Numbered from the stretch's first letter, positions 1 through 8,426 are shown. The stretch: 37,617 bases of DNA from Candidatus Uhrbacteria bacterium GW2011_GWE2_46_68 (GCA_001002765.1 LCMS01000004.1:31158-68774); one strand, 5' to 3'. Numbers and translations: made by a program. Notes: generated from the sequence alone by a model not told the origin.

Positions 1-163
1 CTGCACAGATCGCCAGGACTTCCTCGCGCAAGACATCAAGGGGAACGCGCACATGTTCAGGCAACCTCGCCCGTACACTCGCGTACTCAAAAAGAGAAGT
101 CGAGATGTCCGGGGAAGGGGATCTCGTTTGGAAACGGTGTTCGCGCGAGGAAGATGGACTCAT
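1..163 (-). CDS. Partial CDS, N-terminal 54 residues, unknown
   Basis: An open frame starts with ATG at position 163 and runs off the left edge of the window, so only the N-terminal 54 residues are seen. The peptide begins MSPSSSREHRFQTRSP and ends near LDVLREEVLAIC. The start lies two bases after the stop codon of the VWA gene, on the same strand, so it is probably the third gene of the MoxR-VWA operon. The serine- and arginine-rich start looks disordered, and no family can be recognised from this piece. Confidence is in the reading frame only, supported by the tight spacing. Confidence 0.55.
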   Translation of the reverse strand, partial: MSPSSSREHRFQTRSPSPDISTSLFEYASVRARLPEHVRVPLDVLREEVLAICA

Positions 164-165
164 AA

Positions 166-2610
166 TCATCCTTCTGTTTCATCATCACCCGCAGGTTCGT
201 TCACTTCGTAATAATCAATTTGGAATTGGAGTTTTTTGAGTTCCTCGGCGAGTTGATGAGATATTTCCTCCGCAACTTGTGAAGGGTGAGACACCCGCGA
301 TCCATGGTCACCCCAGACGGCAGTGAATGTCGTTTTTTCTTCCTCACTCAATCCTTGGTCAAGCTGAACCGCACGGGCGATCACACCTTTTTGACCCAAA
401 CGATGTGCGGCATTGCGGCTATCTTGAGCGGCGGCTTTTAACCCCTCTTCCTCTTTTCCACCCTCGAGAGATTCTTTATTTTTACCGCTGTTAAACCCAC
501 TTGTTTCGTTTGTGCCACCGTCTGTAAATAAGAAAAGAAAATCACGGATGCGTCCTTCTTTGATTTGTTGTTCGTCATCGGGTGTAATAGTTTGTGAGAC
601 AAGCCACAAAGGCTCGGCCTCACACGTGCCACCATAGCCGCTATTTACATGTTGAAGAAAAGACACGCGTTCCACTTGTTCCAAGAGTGGATCAGTTTTT
701 GAAGAGGCGAATGTTTTGATGCGACGCGTATTTCCTGCACTTCCATACATCCACACCTCGGTATCAATGATAAAAGGCTCGCTCAACTTGAACGCCATGT
801 TGATTTCCGCTTCTGCTGATCCTAGGGCACCCATGAAAAGGACAGCCATTTGTTGGGCAGCTAAGATACGTTCTGTGCTCATAGACCCAGAGCCATCAAT
901 GACAAGACGCACACGAATGCGGTTTGGATGAAGCGATAAACGACTTTCTACCTCACGACGATCATGGACATTAAGACGTTCCCAATCCACAGAACCATAT
1001 TTTCCCGTGGCCAGTTCGGGCCCGAATTTCGCAATCATTCGGTCCACGTCAAAACGTCCGCTTGTAAAACCGGTCATCCAGAATTGCACCAAACGTTCGC
1101 GGATGGATTCCATGATCTTACGGAATGTTTCGGCAAGTTCTTTGCGATACGGCTCCACTGACTCCGTGAGAGTTAAATACTGTTCAGAAAGTTTTTCCGC
1201 CTCCGGAATATCAAAACGACTCAAGCGGTCAATAATTTCTTGATGTTTGGCGTGTTTTTCGCGGTCTTCAGGAGTCATACGCGCCAATTTATCTTGGAGT
1301 TTTTCGGTTTTTTTTACATCTTTTTGTTGCCGTATAAAATCTTTGACGGTTTTAGCATCTATCCATTCGGGGTTTGTGATATCTGTACCCCACTGTCCTT
1401 CTCCATCACCATCTTTTTGATCTTTTTCATCTCCTTCTCCTTTTTCACCTTTCTCACCTTTCTCACCCTTCTCACCTTTCTCACCTTTCTCACCTTTTTT
1501 ATTTTTGGATGGAGGAGCCATATCCCCGGAGGCCGAACCTTTCCCCTTACCTCCTTTGCCTTGTCCTCCCGCATCTTTCCGTCTTATGGGGAATTTGTTT
1601 TTTTCCAGGTCTTCAAAAAAGAGTTCCAAAAAAGTGGGCTCTACAGCTGCACGAATTCTTTTATAGCGCCATTCTGGGTCCTCGGATTCTTTGATACCCA
1701 CACTCAATATGCCACGAGGGCCAACAATGCGGTCGCGTAAGCTCACAGGAATACTGGGGCTTTGCGGGGATTCTAAAATTTGGCGCACCCGTTCACTCAT
1801 GACCATGGTTTGATGAGGGACCATGACTCCGCGCAGAAGTGCTGTGCAAAATTGCTCACTTTTGGGTTGTGCAAGCATGTCAAAGGGGGCGTCTTCTTGC
1901 GGAGTTTCTCCTTTTTGATTTGGATCGGCTGGAAAAAGAAAATCGTGATAGAGGGCTTCCCACTGCGCTCCTTGTCTTCCATGGATGGGATGCAGGGTAG
2001 GAACACGATGCTGGACCAGGCGATTCACATAAACATCGTCCAGAGAGTTGTACAGACGATGTATGCGCTTATAGAGCCAGACTTGTAGCCAGGGGAGAGA
2101 GCGGCCGGTTTCCTCATCGACCACGATCATTTCCTCAAGATAATCGGGAACAGGATCATGGGTTTTTTTGATAATTTCTAAAGCTTTTGGAAGCAATTCC
2201 CCGGCACGACGCTCCATATAACGAAAGTTATCAAGCATGCCTTTAGGGTTTTTGGCAAGGTCAAAGTAGTGGCCAAGTTCGTGGCAAACCGAAGCAATGA
2301 TTTGCCAAAAGTTCATACCATGCTCTTTCATCATCTTAAATTTTTCCACGCTCAAGTAAATGATTTTTTTTCGGAGATCAATGCACGTTTGCATGCCGGC
2401 TTCAAATTGCAAACTATCGTCTCGCGCCACGGCTCGAAAATGACCGGTGTATTCACGTAAAAATTTTTTTGCCTCTTCCACGTAAGGTTGCAACTCGGGA
2501 GGGTATTCTTTGTTTTCTTCGGTTTCATCTCCGGGCGCAGGAGTTCTTTCCGTATGAAGTCGGGGTCCCAAATCCGCAGGGGAAGGGAAGGGGTGTCCGC
2601 GTTCGCTCAT
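166..2610 (-). CDS. VWA-domain protein with an HExxH motif (CobT-like partner of MoxR)
   Basis: An 814-residue soluble protein with no signal peptide. Near residue 110 it has HELGH, the HExxH signature of zinc peptidases, in a helix typical of that motif. Around residues 370-395 there is a low-complexity lysine/glutamate/glycine tract made of repeated KGE units, encoded by 9-bp repeats. From about residue 565 a von Willebrand A domain begins with DGSGS, an intact metal-ion-dependent adhesion (MIDAS) motif. The C-terminus is acidic. It lies 21 bases downstream of a MoxR-type ATPase. In known MoxR-VWA pairs the ATPase remodels a target, such as a metal-containing enzyme, and the VWA protein bridges ATPase and target. 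The target here is unknown. The peptidase-like motif may be structural; catalysis is not shown. Confidence 0.85.
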   Translation of the reverse strand: MSERGHPFPSPADLGPRLHTERTPAPGDETEENKEYPPELQPYVEEAKKFLREYTGHFRAVARDDSLQFEAGMQTCIDLRKKIIYLSVEKFKMMKEHGMNFWQIIASVCHELGHYFDLAKNPKGMLDNFRYMERRAGELLPKALEIIKKTHDPVPDYLEEMIVVDEETGRSLPWLQVWLYKRIHRLYNSLDDVYVNRLVQHRVPTLHPIHGRQGAQWEALYHDFLFPADPNQKGETPQEDAPFDMLAQPKSEQFCTALLRGVMVPHQTMVMSERVRQILESPQSPSIPVSLRDRIVGPRGILSVGIKESEDPEWRYKRIRAAVEPTFLELFFEDLEKNKFPIRRKDAGGQGKGGKGKGSASGDMAPPSKNKKGEKGEKGEKGEKGEKGEKGEGDEKDQKDGDGEGQWGTDITNPEWIDAKTVKDFIRQQKDVKKTEKLQDKLARMTPEDREKHAKHQEIIDRLSRFDIPEAEKLSEQYLTLTESVEPYRKELAETFRKIMESIRERLVQFWMTGFTSGRFDVDRMIAKFGPELATGKYGSVDWERLNVHDRREVESRLSLHPNRIRVRLVIDGSGSMSTERILAAQQMAVLFMGALGSAEAEINMAFKLSEPFIIDTEVWMYGSAGNTRRIKTFASSKTDPLLEQVERVSFLQHVNSGYGGTCEAEPLWLVSQTITPDDEQQIKEGRIRDFLFLFTDGGTNETSGFNSGKNKESLEGGKEEEGLKAAAQDSRNAAHRLGQKGVIARAVQLDQGLSEEEKTTFTAVWGDHGSRVSHPSQVAEEISHQLAEELKKLQFQIDYYEVNEPAGDDETEG

Positions 2611-2631
2611 AGGTAGTGGAGATAAAATGGA

Positions 2632-5001
2632 TTAAGAGGCTCCCTCTTCTTTTTCAAAGACATCTTCCCCGACTGTAGTGAAAATGTCCTCATACGAACC
2701 TGCGATGCGGGATAAAAGATTTTCGCGTGCGATTCTGTCTTCCAGGGACATTTGTTCTTCAGGAGGCGTTTCTTCCACAACTTCTTCCTGTGGAGCATGA
2801 AGATAATATTCGGGTACATCCGCGCGGAAAGGTACGGGACCAAAGACTTGCTCCAAAACTTGTTTAACGCCAAAATATTCCAGTTGCACTTTGCGGTCGG
2901 GAACCACGGCTTTTTCCCCCTCGGCTGTGCGTTTGTACATTTTATTTTCAACGGTCAGTGATCCTATTTTTTTGAACTCTGAAAAATCCGTTCCCGGCCA
3001 CTCGGTATCATGGAAAAAGTTTCCTTGAATTTTGAGCATGCGATAGAGATTGAACTTTTCAATAGGTCTGGCATCGGACCGTTCGACATATTCCAAAAAG
3101 AGGTAATCTCCAAGTTGACGCTTGAACCCATCTTTTTTCCATTGCTCCAAAATAGGGATGAGGTGGCGCAAAGAAAGGACGTTTTCTCTCAAGATATTTT
3201 TTGCAGACACTTCCTCACCTTTTTCGTTTACAAACTTTTTGTCCATGGATTGCTCGGAGAAAATATCTTGAAGCATGCGTGCCACAAAGGCCAGGTTTGA
3301 GAGTTGAGAAAAAGCATCGCTAGGGAGGGTGGCGCTTAAGTTTCCATCAAGTAAACGTACGACCAGCATTTGGTAGAGTTCGTTTCCTGAGCGCAGTTCA
3401 CGTTCAAGTTCGGGCGAAGCATCATCGGGAATAATCGCTCTTTCTTTATTTTGAGGAAGATAATCGTAAGAAATGATGCCAAAACGGGAGAGATAGGCCG
3501 CATCCATGCGTTGACGTCCGATGTACATAAGGCCATCCTCGGGCTTGTAGTTTCCTGTGGCGATTACACAAAAACCTTCTTTGACAACAAAAGATTTAGC
3601 CTCCGGATAAGGGGGGATGACTTGTTCTCCCGGACGGCGCAGCAACAAATCGTTCATGGCAATAAGAACATGATGAGGGATGGCGTTCATTTCATCCAAA
3701 ATAAAAGGTCGACCATCCTCCATGGCGGTAAGGAGCGGTCCCAAGATGACCTTGGTTTCGACCGGTGAGCGGAAAGACTCCATGAGCATTTGAGTCAATA
3801 GAGGGCGGTCGTTTTGATCCCATTTGGTTTCGAGGTCATGGAGTTGGTTTTCATCCATTCCGTTTCCTTGCGCTTGGTCTAAAATCAATCGGCGATTTTC
3901 GGAAACACGCGCGTGGATTGCTTGCATTTGTTCCTCGGGAAGCATGGCATCTTTCATGCGAATGGCACGAGCGGCCACGATTTCGGTGGTATCACTTGCT
4001 TTATGTCCGGAGTAGAGAACAGGTTCTCTTTGTAGATTACGTTCATCTTCCCATTGTTGTCGCGCTTCTTTTTGATCAGCCGGAGGCGGAGGATTTTGTT
4101 TTTCCCAACGTTCGAGATGGGGGAGGGAAAGGCGATGGTAGGAGATATGGCGCGCAAGGGCGGTTTTTCCCGTACCGAGTTCTCCGTGGATAAAGATAGG
4201 GCGATGGCGTGCGGCCAAGGACATAATGCGATCAATTTTGGAACGGACATAAGGGGTTTCCACGATTTCTCCGCGCGCATCGAATACTTTTTTCATGTCG
4301 CGCAATTGCTGTTTCTTGACAGAGACATAGCCTTCGGGTGTTTTAAGTAAAGCATCCATTGTGGCAAGAAGCGCGCGGCGGTCATCGTCAAGCGCATCAA
4401 AATCATGGGGATCAAAACCTGCGATCGGATCGTTAGCGATCATGTCGCGCATGGCTTCATTTTCCTGAAGATCCTTGACCAAATCGCGATGCGTTTCGCC
4501 GGATTTTTTCAATTCATCTAAGCGCATCTCATAAAAACGTTGGGATTGTTTTTGCTCCAAAACTTGTACGGCTTCGGGGAGCGGTACCTTCCAATCCCCA
4601 CCTTTTTCTTTAAGCATTTCGTAACGATTGAGAAGATGTGAAACGCGGCGAGGAATCGTGACGCGATAGATTTTTTTCTGGAGATCTTTTTGTGCTTTTG
4701 GCAGGCGAGGTGTTTTGTCGACAAGATCATCTATATGGTCCCAATCAATACATTCTTGCACACGACTTAATCGATCGGCTTCATCTTTTACGTTTGCCGA
4801 TTGACAATGCTCATAGACATCGCGCAGATGCATATGTCCACCATTGGGCGATTTGAGCATGCGTCCGTTTTGACGCAGAAGACGAATAATATCTTCGCGC
4901 AGGGAAAGGATTTCATCTGCGTGTTCTTCGAGGTGATGAAGCTTCTCTTGCTCTTGCACCTCGAGGCTTTCTACGGGGACATATCCAGGTCTTGTTTCCA
5001 T
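2632..5001 (-). CDS. MoxR-type AAA+ ATPase
   Basis: A 789-residue protein with a central AAA+ module. Walker A is GELGTGKTALARH near residue 272, and Walker B is FILDEMNAIP near residue 435, followed by an arrangement typical of MoxR/RavA/dynein-like AAA+ ATPases. The first 240 residues are charged and helical with a predicted coiled coil. The C-terminus is acidic. MoxR proteins act as chaperone-like motors with VWA-domain partners, and such a partner is the next gene downstream on the same strand. The start ATG at 5001 follows a plausible promoter. The protein is roughly twice the usual MoxR length because of the N-terminal extension, whose function I cannot assign. Confidence 0.85.
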   Translation of the reverse strand: METRPGYVPVESLEVQEQEKLHHLEEHADEILSLREDIIRLLRQNGRMLKSPNGGHMHLRDVYEHCQSANVKDEADRLSRVQECIDWDHIDDLVDKTPRLPKAQKDLQKKIYRVTIPRRVSHLLNRYEMLKEKGGDWKVPLPEAVQVLEQKQSQRFYEMRLDELKKSGETHRDLVKDLQENEAMRDMIANDPIAGFDPHDFDALDDDRRALLATMDALLKTPEGYVSVKKQQLRDMKKVFDARGEIVETPYVRSKIDRIMSLAARHRPIFIHGELGTGKTALARHISYHRLSLPHLERWEKQNPPPPADQKEARQQWEDERNLQREPVLYSGHKASDTTEIVAARAIRMKDAMLPEEQMQAIHARVSENRRLILDQAQGNGMDENQLHDLETKWDQNDRPLLTQMLMESFRSPVETKVILGPLLTAMEDGRPFILDEMNAIPHHVLIAMNDLLLRRPGEQVIPPYPEAKSFVVKEGFCVIATGNYKPEDGLMYIGRQRMDAAYLSRFGIISYDYLPQNKERAIIPDDASPELERELRSGNELYQMLVVRLLDGNLSATLPSDAFSQLSNLAFVARMLQDIFSEQSMDKKFVNEKGEEVSAKNILRENVLSLRHLIPILEQWKKDGFKRQLGDYLFLEYVERSDARPIEKFNLYRMLKIQGNFFHDTEWPGTDFSEFKKIGSLTVENKMYKRTAEGEKAVVPDRKVQLEYFGVKQVLEQVFGPVPFRADVPEYYLHAPQEEVVEETPPEEQMSLEDRIARENLLSRIAGSYEDIFTTVGEDVFEKEEGAS

Positions 5002-5029
5002 AAGATATTTTTAGAAATGATTACTCCTT

Positions 5030-5058
5030 AGAATACGCCGAATATGAGCAAAAATCAA
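5030..5058 (-). promoter_or_regulatory. Promoter of the MoxR-VWA operon
   Basis: Read on the minus strand, TTGATT (5058-5053) and TATTCT (5035-5030) are separated by exactly 17 bases, ahead of the ATPase start at 5001. The -35 box overlaps the T-run of the upstream terminator, so termination and re-initiation are packed into about 50 bases. Each hexamer matches the consensus at four of six positions. Confidence 0.45.
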
Positions 5059-5085
5059 AAAAACAGGTGTGGAGAAACCTGTTTA
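5056..5085 (-). terminator. Intrinsic terminator after the MazG-like gene
   Basis: On the minus strand an 8-bp stem (5084-5077 with 5068-5061, AAACAGGT/ACCTGTTT) is followed directly by a T-rich run. The stop codon of the MazG-like gene (5083-5085) lies in the stem's first arm. Confidence 0.75.
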
Positions 5086-5391
5086 ATCGACCTCGGATCC
5101 GGCCGAGCCTTTTTGGAGTCGTTTGTCGTATTTTTCAAGTGTGAGTCGGAGAGCTTCCTCAAGATCGATATGAAGACTTTCCGCGAGAGCAAGAAGGGAG
5201 AAATAGACGTCTCCGATTTCATTTTTTATTTCCGCACGCGGCTCGGGCTCCCTGGTTCCATAATTTGTCATTTTGAGGATTTCTTTGGCGACTTCACCCA
5301 CCTCGGAAACCAGATCAAGCGCGCGAAATTGAGCGGGGCATGCAAGATCATTTTTTTCTAAAAATAGAGAGACGTGTTGTTGGGAGGACAT
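5083..5391 (-). CDS. MazG-like nucleotide pyrophosphohydrolase
   Basis: A 102-residue all-helical protein. The pattern EVGEVAKEI near residues 30-38 followed by EIGDVYFSL near 58-66 supplies the acidic residues (E30, E33, E58, D61) that bind magnesium in the MazG/all-alpha NTP pyrophosphatase family. Such enzymes hydrolyse NTPs or dNTPs to monophosphate and pyrophosphate, often as housecleaning. The frame is open further upstream, but the ATG at 5391 is chosen because upstream codons would run through the palindrome at 5405-5459, and because the protein from this start has the usual compact MazG-like length. No convincing Shine-Dalgarno is seen. Confidence 0.75.
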   Translation of the reverse strand: MSSQQHVSLFLEKNDLACPAQFRALDLVSEVGEVAKEILKMTNYGTREPEPRAEIKNEIGDVYFSLLALAESLHIDLEEALRLTLEKYDKRLQKGSAGSEVD

Positions 5392-5404
5392 ATTTACATT
5401 GGGG

Positions 5405-5459
5405 GGCCAGGTCCGGATATCGGACTTTCTATAAAAAAGTCCGATATCCGGACCTGGCC
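5405..5459. repeat. Stand-alone REP/REPIN-like palindrome
   Basis: Two perfectly complementary 24-base arms (5405-5428 and 5436-5459) with a 7-base loop. Each arm contains the core GGTCCGG(A)TATCGGAC, itself a small hairpin (GTCCG/CGGAC). The arms match the ends of the RAYT element at 13484-14404 except for a one-base difference in the core (gatat here, gacat there). It lies 9 bases after the stop of the hypothetical gene and 13 bases before the MazG-like start, so it could also affect that transcript. Confidence 0.85.
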
Positions 5460-5468
5460 TCTTTTCCA

Positions 5469-5870
5469 CTAAGAAAAGAGATTTCCCCAAAAACCTTTGG
5501 GAGAAGAAGGATCTTGGGATTGGTTTTGGGCAGGCGGGGATTGCCAAGAAGTGATTTGAGATTTGATGCGTTCTATCTCTTGTATAACAAGAGGGCCGTC
5601 ATATTCGCCACTATGAGCATGGGCACCCTCATAACTTGCTAATTTTTGATCAAGGTGAAGATTGATTTGCACCCCACCATCGCGATCCTCCACATAGGCA
5701 TGAAAACGAGGGTAGGGGGCGCCACCCGCGCGACGCGCAAAACTTGTTTGCCCGCCATGGCCGACAACCTCTCCATACCCAAGTCGCCGCAGATTATTAT
5801 AGTGTAACACAATTTTTATTGGTGTTTGACTTGGAGTCAACAATCTGGCGCACCGGGATGGTGTATGCAC
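5469..5870 (-). CDS. Conserved-looking hypothetical protein
   Basis: Up to 133 residues from the ATG at 5870. The core (VLHYNNLRRLGYGEVVGHGG, followed by FARRAGG and the FHAYVEDRDGG strand) reads like a compact globular domain rich in glycine and histidine. I think I have seen similar proteins in Patescibacteria genomes, but cannot name a family or function. The first 17 or so residues are doubtful: they abut the IS30 remnant and no ribosome-binding site is visible, so the native start may be a GTG further in. The C-terminal 25 residues are glutamine/serine/proline-rich and probably disordered. It is transcribed towards the palindrome and the MazG-like gene. Confidence 0.55.
   Translation of the reverse strand: MHTPSRCARLLTPSQTPIKIVLHYNNLRRLGYGEVVGHGGQTSFARRAGGAPYPRFHAYVEDRDGGVQINLHLDQKLASYEGAHAHSGEYDGPLVIQEIERIKSQITSWQSPPAQNQSQDPSSPKGFWGNLFS
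5826..5840. promoter_or_regulatory. Perfect 6-3-6 palindrome, possible operator
   Basis: TTGACTTGGAGTCAA is a perfect inverted repeat (TTGACT/AGTCAA, three-base spacer) near the 5' end of the hypothetical gene at 5469-5870. One arm resembles a -35 hexamer on the minus strand. Its role as an operator is inference only. Confidence 0.3.
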
Positions 5871-5914
5871 TTCGTATGAAACAAGGAACGTATGGGTCGG
5901 CTTTTTGATGACGA

Positions 5915-6096
5915 ATGAGAAGAGTGATCACCACGAGAAAGTGTCCCACGGAAATCGTCAGGCACATGGAAATGCAGTATCCTCAAGAGGAGCGTACGCG
6001 CATCTCCCATGAAGCCATCTGCCAATATATCGTGCCATGTTTAGCTTCTACAAGCCTGACGAGACGTTCAACAAACTCCTTGCATTACATTTTTGA
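5915..6096 (+). pseudogene. Remnant of an IS30-family transposase (internal deletion)
   Basis: Frame 5915-6106 encodes CPTEIVRHMEMQYPQEER followed by RISHEAICQYI, which closely resembles the IS30 transposase segment around SPEQIA...RISHETIYxYIY. A second frame from about 6040 encodes FSFYKPDETFNKLLALHF and then a TGA at 6094-6096, which resembles the IS30 C-terminus (YKTPxExFNKLL...). The whole DDE catalytic core that should lie between them, about 200 residues, is missing and the two pieces are out of frame. This is therefore an internally deleted, dead copy. I do not see the IS terminal repeats. Confidence 0.6.
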
Positions 6097-6111
6097 AACC
6101 AAGTAAAAAAT

Positions 6112-6871
6112 ATGGAAAAGTTTGATTCGCAAAAACATAGCAGGCTCATAGATAGTATGCCGTTTTCGTATGTATCCACTGCGGTATATTTAGATTTTTG
6201 CGCTTATATTTTAAAAACCAATGTTTCTCCCACGAAAGAAGGAAAATTGGGAATGTATGTCGGCATCGATGGTTTCAAAAGAAGATATTCAAAAAATCAA
6301 AGATTCAGGCATAGAAGTATCGTGGGAAAATCCTACTGAAACAGAGTTTATTTATTCAACGCAAAATCTTCTCAATCCTACAAAGGGATACAAAAACAAG
6401 ATTAAACGGTTTGAAAATAATTATGAGTACACCATTTTAAAGAAATACGACAAAGAGAAGATTCTATCTTTTTATAATCTATGGGAAGGACAAAAAGAAG
6501 ATCTTAACAATATATTTGCAAAAGAAAGTAACGACTTTTTCTTTTACTGCTTGAATAATCTAGAAAAGTACAACATAAAACAGATATATGTTGAGGTAGA
6601 TGAAAAATTGGTTGGTTTTGTATGGGGAGTAAAGCATTCAAGCGATAAGTGGGTTAGCATACATATTAAATCTGATTATCAATATCGAGGATTAAACAGA
6701 TTCCTAAATCACGAAATAACTAAAGAATTTGCAGATACAAAAATTGTTTCTTTAGGCACCGGTTGCCAAGACGAAGGATTAATTCAGAACAAAAAAGAAT
6801 TGGGGCCGATAGAAGAAAAACAATATTATTATGTAGCGACAACGGGTAAAATACGAAAACTATTCGTATAA
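6112..6871 (+). pseudogene. Frameshifted DUF2156 / GNAT-like acyltransferase gene
   Basis: Two overlapping frames make one protein of about 250 residues. The first runs from the ATG at 6112 to about 6276 (MEKFDSQKHS... to GMYVGIDGFK). The second continues EDIQKIKDSGIEVSWENPTE to the stop at 6871. The join is at the A-run near 6276-6281, where removing one A restores a single frame. The C-terminal half has the layout of the DUF2156 (phosphatidylglycerol lysyltransferase C-terminal) fold of the GNAT/FemAB type: NLLNPTKGYKNKIKRF, KLVGFVWG, YRGLNRFLNHE, then DEGLIQNKKEL. These families transfer acyl or aminoacyl groups, and the substrate here is unknown. It is AT-rich compared with flanking genes and sits beside an IS30 remnant, which suggests acquisition and decay, though a sequencing error in the A-run is possible. 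Confidence 0.6.
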
Positions 6872-6922
6872 TGGAGGGAACCGCCGCCCATTACGCGAAA
6901 TTTATTTTTTACTAATACACAT

Positions 6923-7267
6923 ATGAGGACAGTTTGCATTTGTGCATCAAAGAAATACAAAAAAGAAGTAAGCCAATTTTGCTTAGATTTTCCTGAAGAC
7001 GCATTTTTCAACTCAAAACACGTGACGAAGACTATTTTTAAAGGACTTACTCTCGAGCATTTTGACTGGGTTCGTAAAGCTGATGTTTGCTTCGTTTACA
7101 ATCAAGATGACTATGCTGGCGTGAGCGTCAGTTTGGAAATGGGTTATGCATGTGCTCTGGGAAAACCGATTTATGCTTTAAACGAGAAAACAGGTGATCC
7201 TTGCCGCGATTCGCTCATTGATAAAGTGGTTTCGACACCCGCAAAATTGGCTAAATTGCTAACGTAA
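6923..7267 (+). CDS. Nucleoside 2-deoxyribosyltransferase-like protein
   Basis: 114 residues. It opens with a Rossmann-like strand (MRTVCICASKKY), followed by WVRKADVCFVYNQDDYAG and then SVSLEMGYACALGKPIYAL. The last motif matches the nucleoside deoxyribosyltransferase superfamily, in which a glutamate in the S.S.E.GYA segment acts in N-glycosidic chemistry. It ends with a helix ending LAKLL. Family members salvage nucleosides or cleave nucleotides. This short version resembles uncharacterised members in archaea and CPR bacteria. It follows the frameshifted DUF2156 gene by about 50 bases on the same strand. Substrate is not predictable from the sequence. Confidence 0.65.
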   Translation: MRTVCICASKKYKKEVSQFCLDFPEDAFFNSKHVTKTIFKGLTLEHFDWVRKADVCFVYNQDDYAGVSVSLEMGYACALGKPIYALNEKTGDPCRDSLIDKVVSTPAKLAKLLT

Positions 7268-7616
7268 AAAATAAACATCAGACATGCATGCGTTGTGGCG
7301 AAATCGCTTTGTTTCTTCGCATCAGGCTCCGCCATTCTGCAAAATTATTTAACATCGCACAACACGGCATATCTGGTTCAAAAATTTTTCATTAAGAAAT
7401 GATCGACATAGAATTGGAAAACGCGGGAGTGAATGAAGAGCAACTTCATTTATTCAAAAAAGTCGGTTTGAGCTTCAATAATAAAGTTCGAACCGACTTT
7501 TTGAACCACGCGGAGCGTGGCGAATCCTTGCAGAATCAGTATTTTGTGGGGAAAGTCCGGAACAGATGGCACTTCATGCTGACCACATTTTTGCATCCGA
7601 ACCCGATTTCGATTTC
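7268..7616. other. Intergenic stretch with hairpins, no convincing gene
   Basis: About 350 bases between the deoxyribosyltransferase-like gene and tRNA-Ser. It contains an imperfect inverted repeat at 7453-7475/7484-7505 (core AAAAAGTCGGTT/AACCGACTTTTT), with an A-run on one side and a T-run on the other. That would terminate transcription in both directions. A small perfect hairpin, CCACGC-GGA-GCGTGG, lies at 7506-7520. The open frame from 7399 runs through these hairpins and then antisense through the tRNA, so I do not call it a gene. Confidence 0.5.
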
Positions 7617-7704
7617 TGGCGGAGAGGACAGGATTCGAACCTGCGAGAGCTTTCGCCCTACACGCTTTCCAGACGTGCGCCTTCGACCACTCGGCCACCT
7701 CTCC
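7617..7704 (-). tRNA. tRNA-Ser (GGA)
   Basis: On the minus strand the sequence starts GGAGAGGTGGCCGAGTGG and ends with the T-arm GGTTCGAATCC, the matching acceptor strand, discriminator G and an encoded CCA. The anticodon loop is CTGGAAA, giving anticodon GGA for serine. A long variable arm (AGGGCGAAAGCTCT region) is present, as expected for class II tRNA-Ser. It lies downstream of the methyltransferase gene on the same strand. Confidence 0.95.
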
Positions 7705-7773
7705 AAATGTTTTTGTGCCCGCATCATAGCGGAAAAATTCTGGTTTTGGCAAGACGTCAGTTCAAAATCATGA

Positions 7774-8394
7774 CTATTTTTTTATCACCAATGCGCCGCC
7801 TTTGAGACCACGGATCGGAATGGGGATTTGCTCGAGCGCTATTTCCCAGCGTAAGTCTTGGAAAGTTACACCTGTCTCCTCCAGTTTTTTCTTCCAACGC
7901 GTAAGCGGTACGGGCCAACCACCATCAACTTGTTTTACGGCAGTCGTCGTGACGTCTTCCTCATCATATACATGGATCGCGAGACCGTCCGACATCAAAG
8001 CCTCATAGGAATTTTTGATCACATCCCATTGTTTTTCCGTTTCAATAAATTTGAGCAACACATGACCAAAGGTGATGTGATAAGGAGGATGGGGAATAGG
8101 AAAAGTGCAGTCGTGTTCCACAATACCCGCTTCACCTTGCAAATGTTCAATCGTAATATCAAACGTGGTGAGCTCCACAGGTTTCCCGAGGAGTTTTTCA
8201 AACATCCGTTTGTGATGAGAAACCATGCGTGGATCCACACATCCCAAGACGGCAACACGAATCAGATTATCTGTAGGTTTATAGTTCATTGCCTCAAAAA
8301 TTCTTCGTAACTCCTCTTCTTTGACATCGGCGCGTCTGTGGATTTCTTCGTCAGAGCGCAGGCGATATTTTTGATGATAAGGCATGAGAGTCAT
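7774..8394 (-). CDS. Class I SAM-dependent methyltransferase-like protein
   Basis: 206 residues. The central part fits a Rossmann methyltransferase: a first strand with glycine motif (VAVLGCVDPRM), an acidic residue at the end of the second strand (ELTTFDITIEHL), then a possible motif III/IV region (HDCTFPIPHPPYHITFGHVL). The protein ends in VIKK. SAM-binding is inferred from this order of motifs, and the substrate is unknown. The ATG at 8394 is preceded by GGAG at a good distance, so this gene keeps a Shine-Dalgarno. It is divergent from the DMT transporter, with only 32 bases between the two start codons. Confidence 0.55.
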   Translation of the reverse strand: MTLMPYHQKYRLRSDEEIHRRADVKEEELRRIFEAMNYKPTDNLIRVAVLGCVDPRMVSHHKRMFEKLLGKPVELTTFDITIEHLQGEAGIVEHDCTFPIPHPPYHITFGHVLLKFIETEKQWDVIKNSYEALMSDGLAIHVYDEEDVTTTAVKQVDGGWPVPLTRWKKKLEETGVTFQDLRWEIALEQIPIPIRGLKGGALVIKK

Positions 8395-8404
8395 AGTGTC
8401 TCCA

Positions 8405-8413
8405 TGATATACT
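8405..8413 (+). promoter_or_regulatory. Extended -10 promoter of the transporter-dnaG-rpoD run
   Basis: TGATATACT: a TG dinucleotide one base before a TATACT -10 box, with the ATG at 8427 only 13 bases after the box. The predicted transcript would have a leader of roughly 7 bases or none. Confidence 0.45.
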
Positions 8414-8426
8414 GAAAATATATTCT

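Noticed and set aside
1440-1500. Short tandem repeats as a possible CRISPR or regulatory array
   Set aside because: They are 9-bp in-frame repeats coding for the KGE linker of the VWA protein. No spacer-repeat structure or cas gene is present in the window.
7399-7773. 124-residue plus-strand frame
   Set aside because: It crosses a terminator-like inverted repeat and then reads the tRNA-Ser gene antisense, giving the familiar spurious GGEDRIRTCESF peptide.
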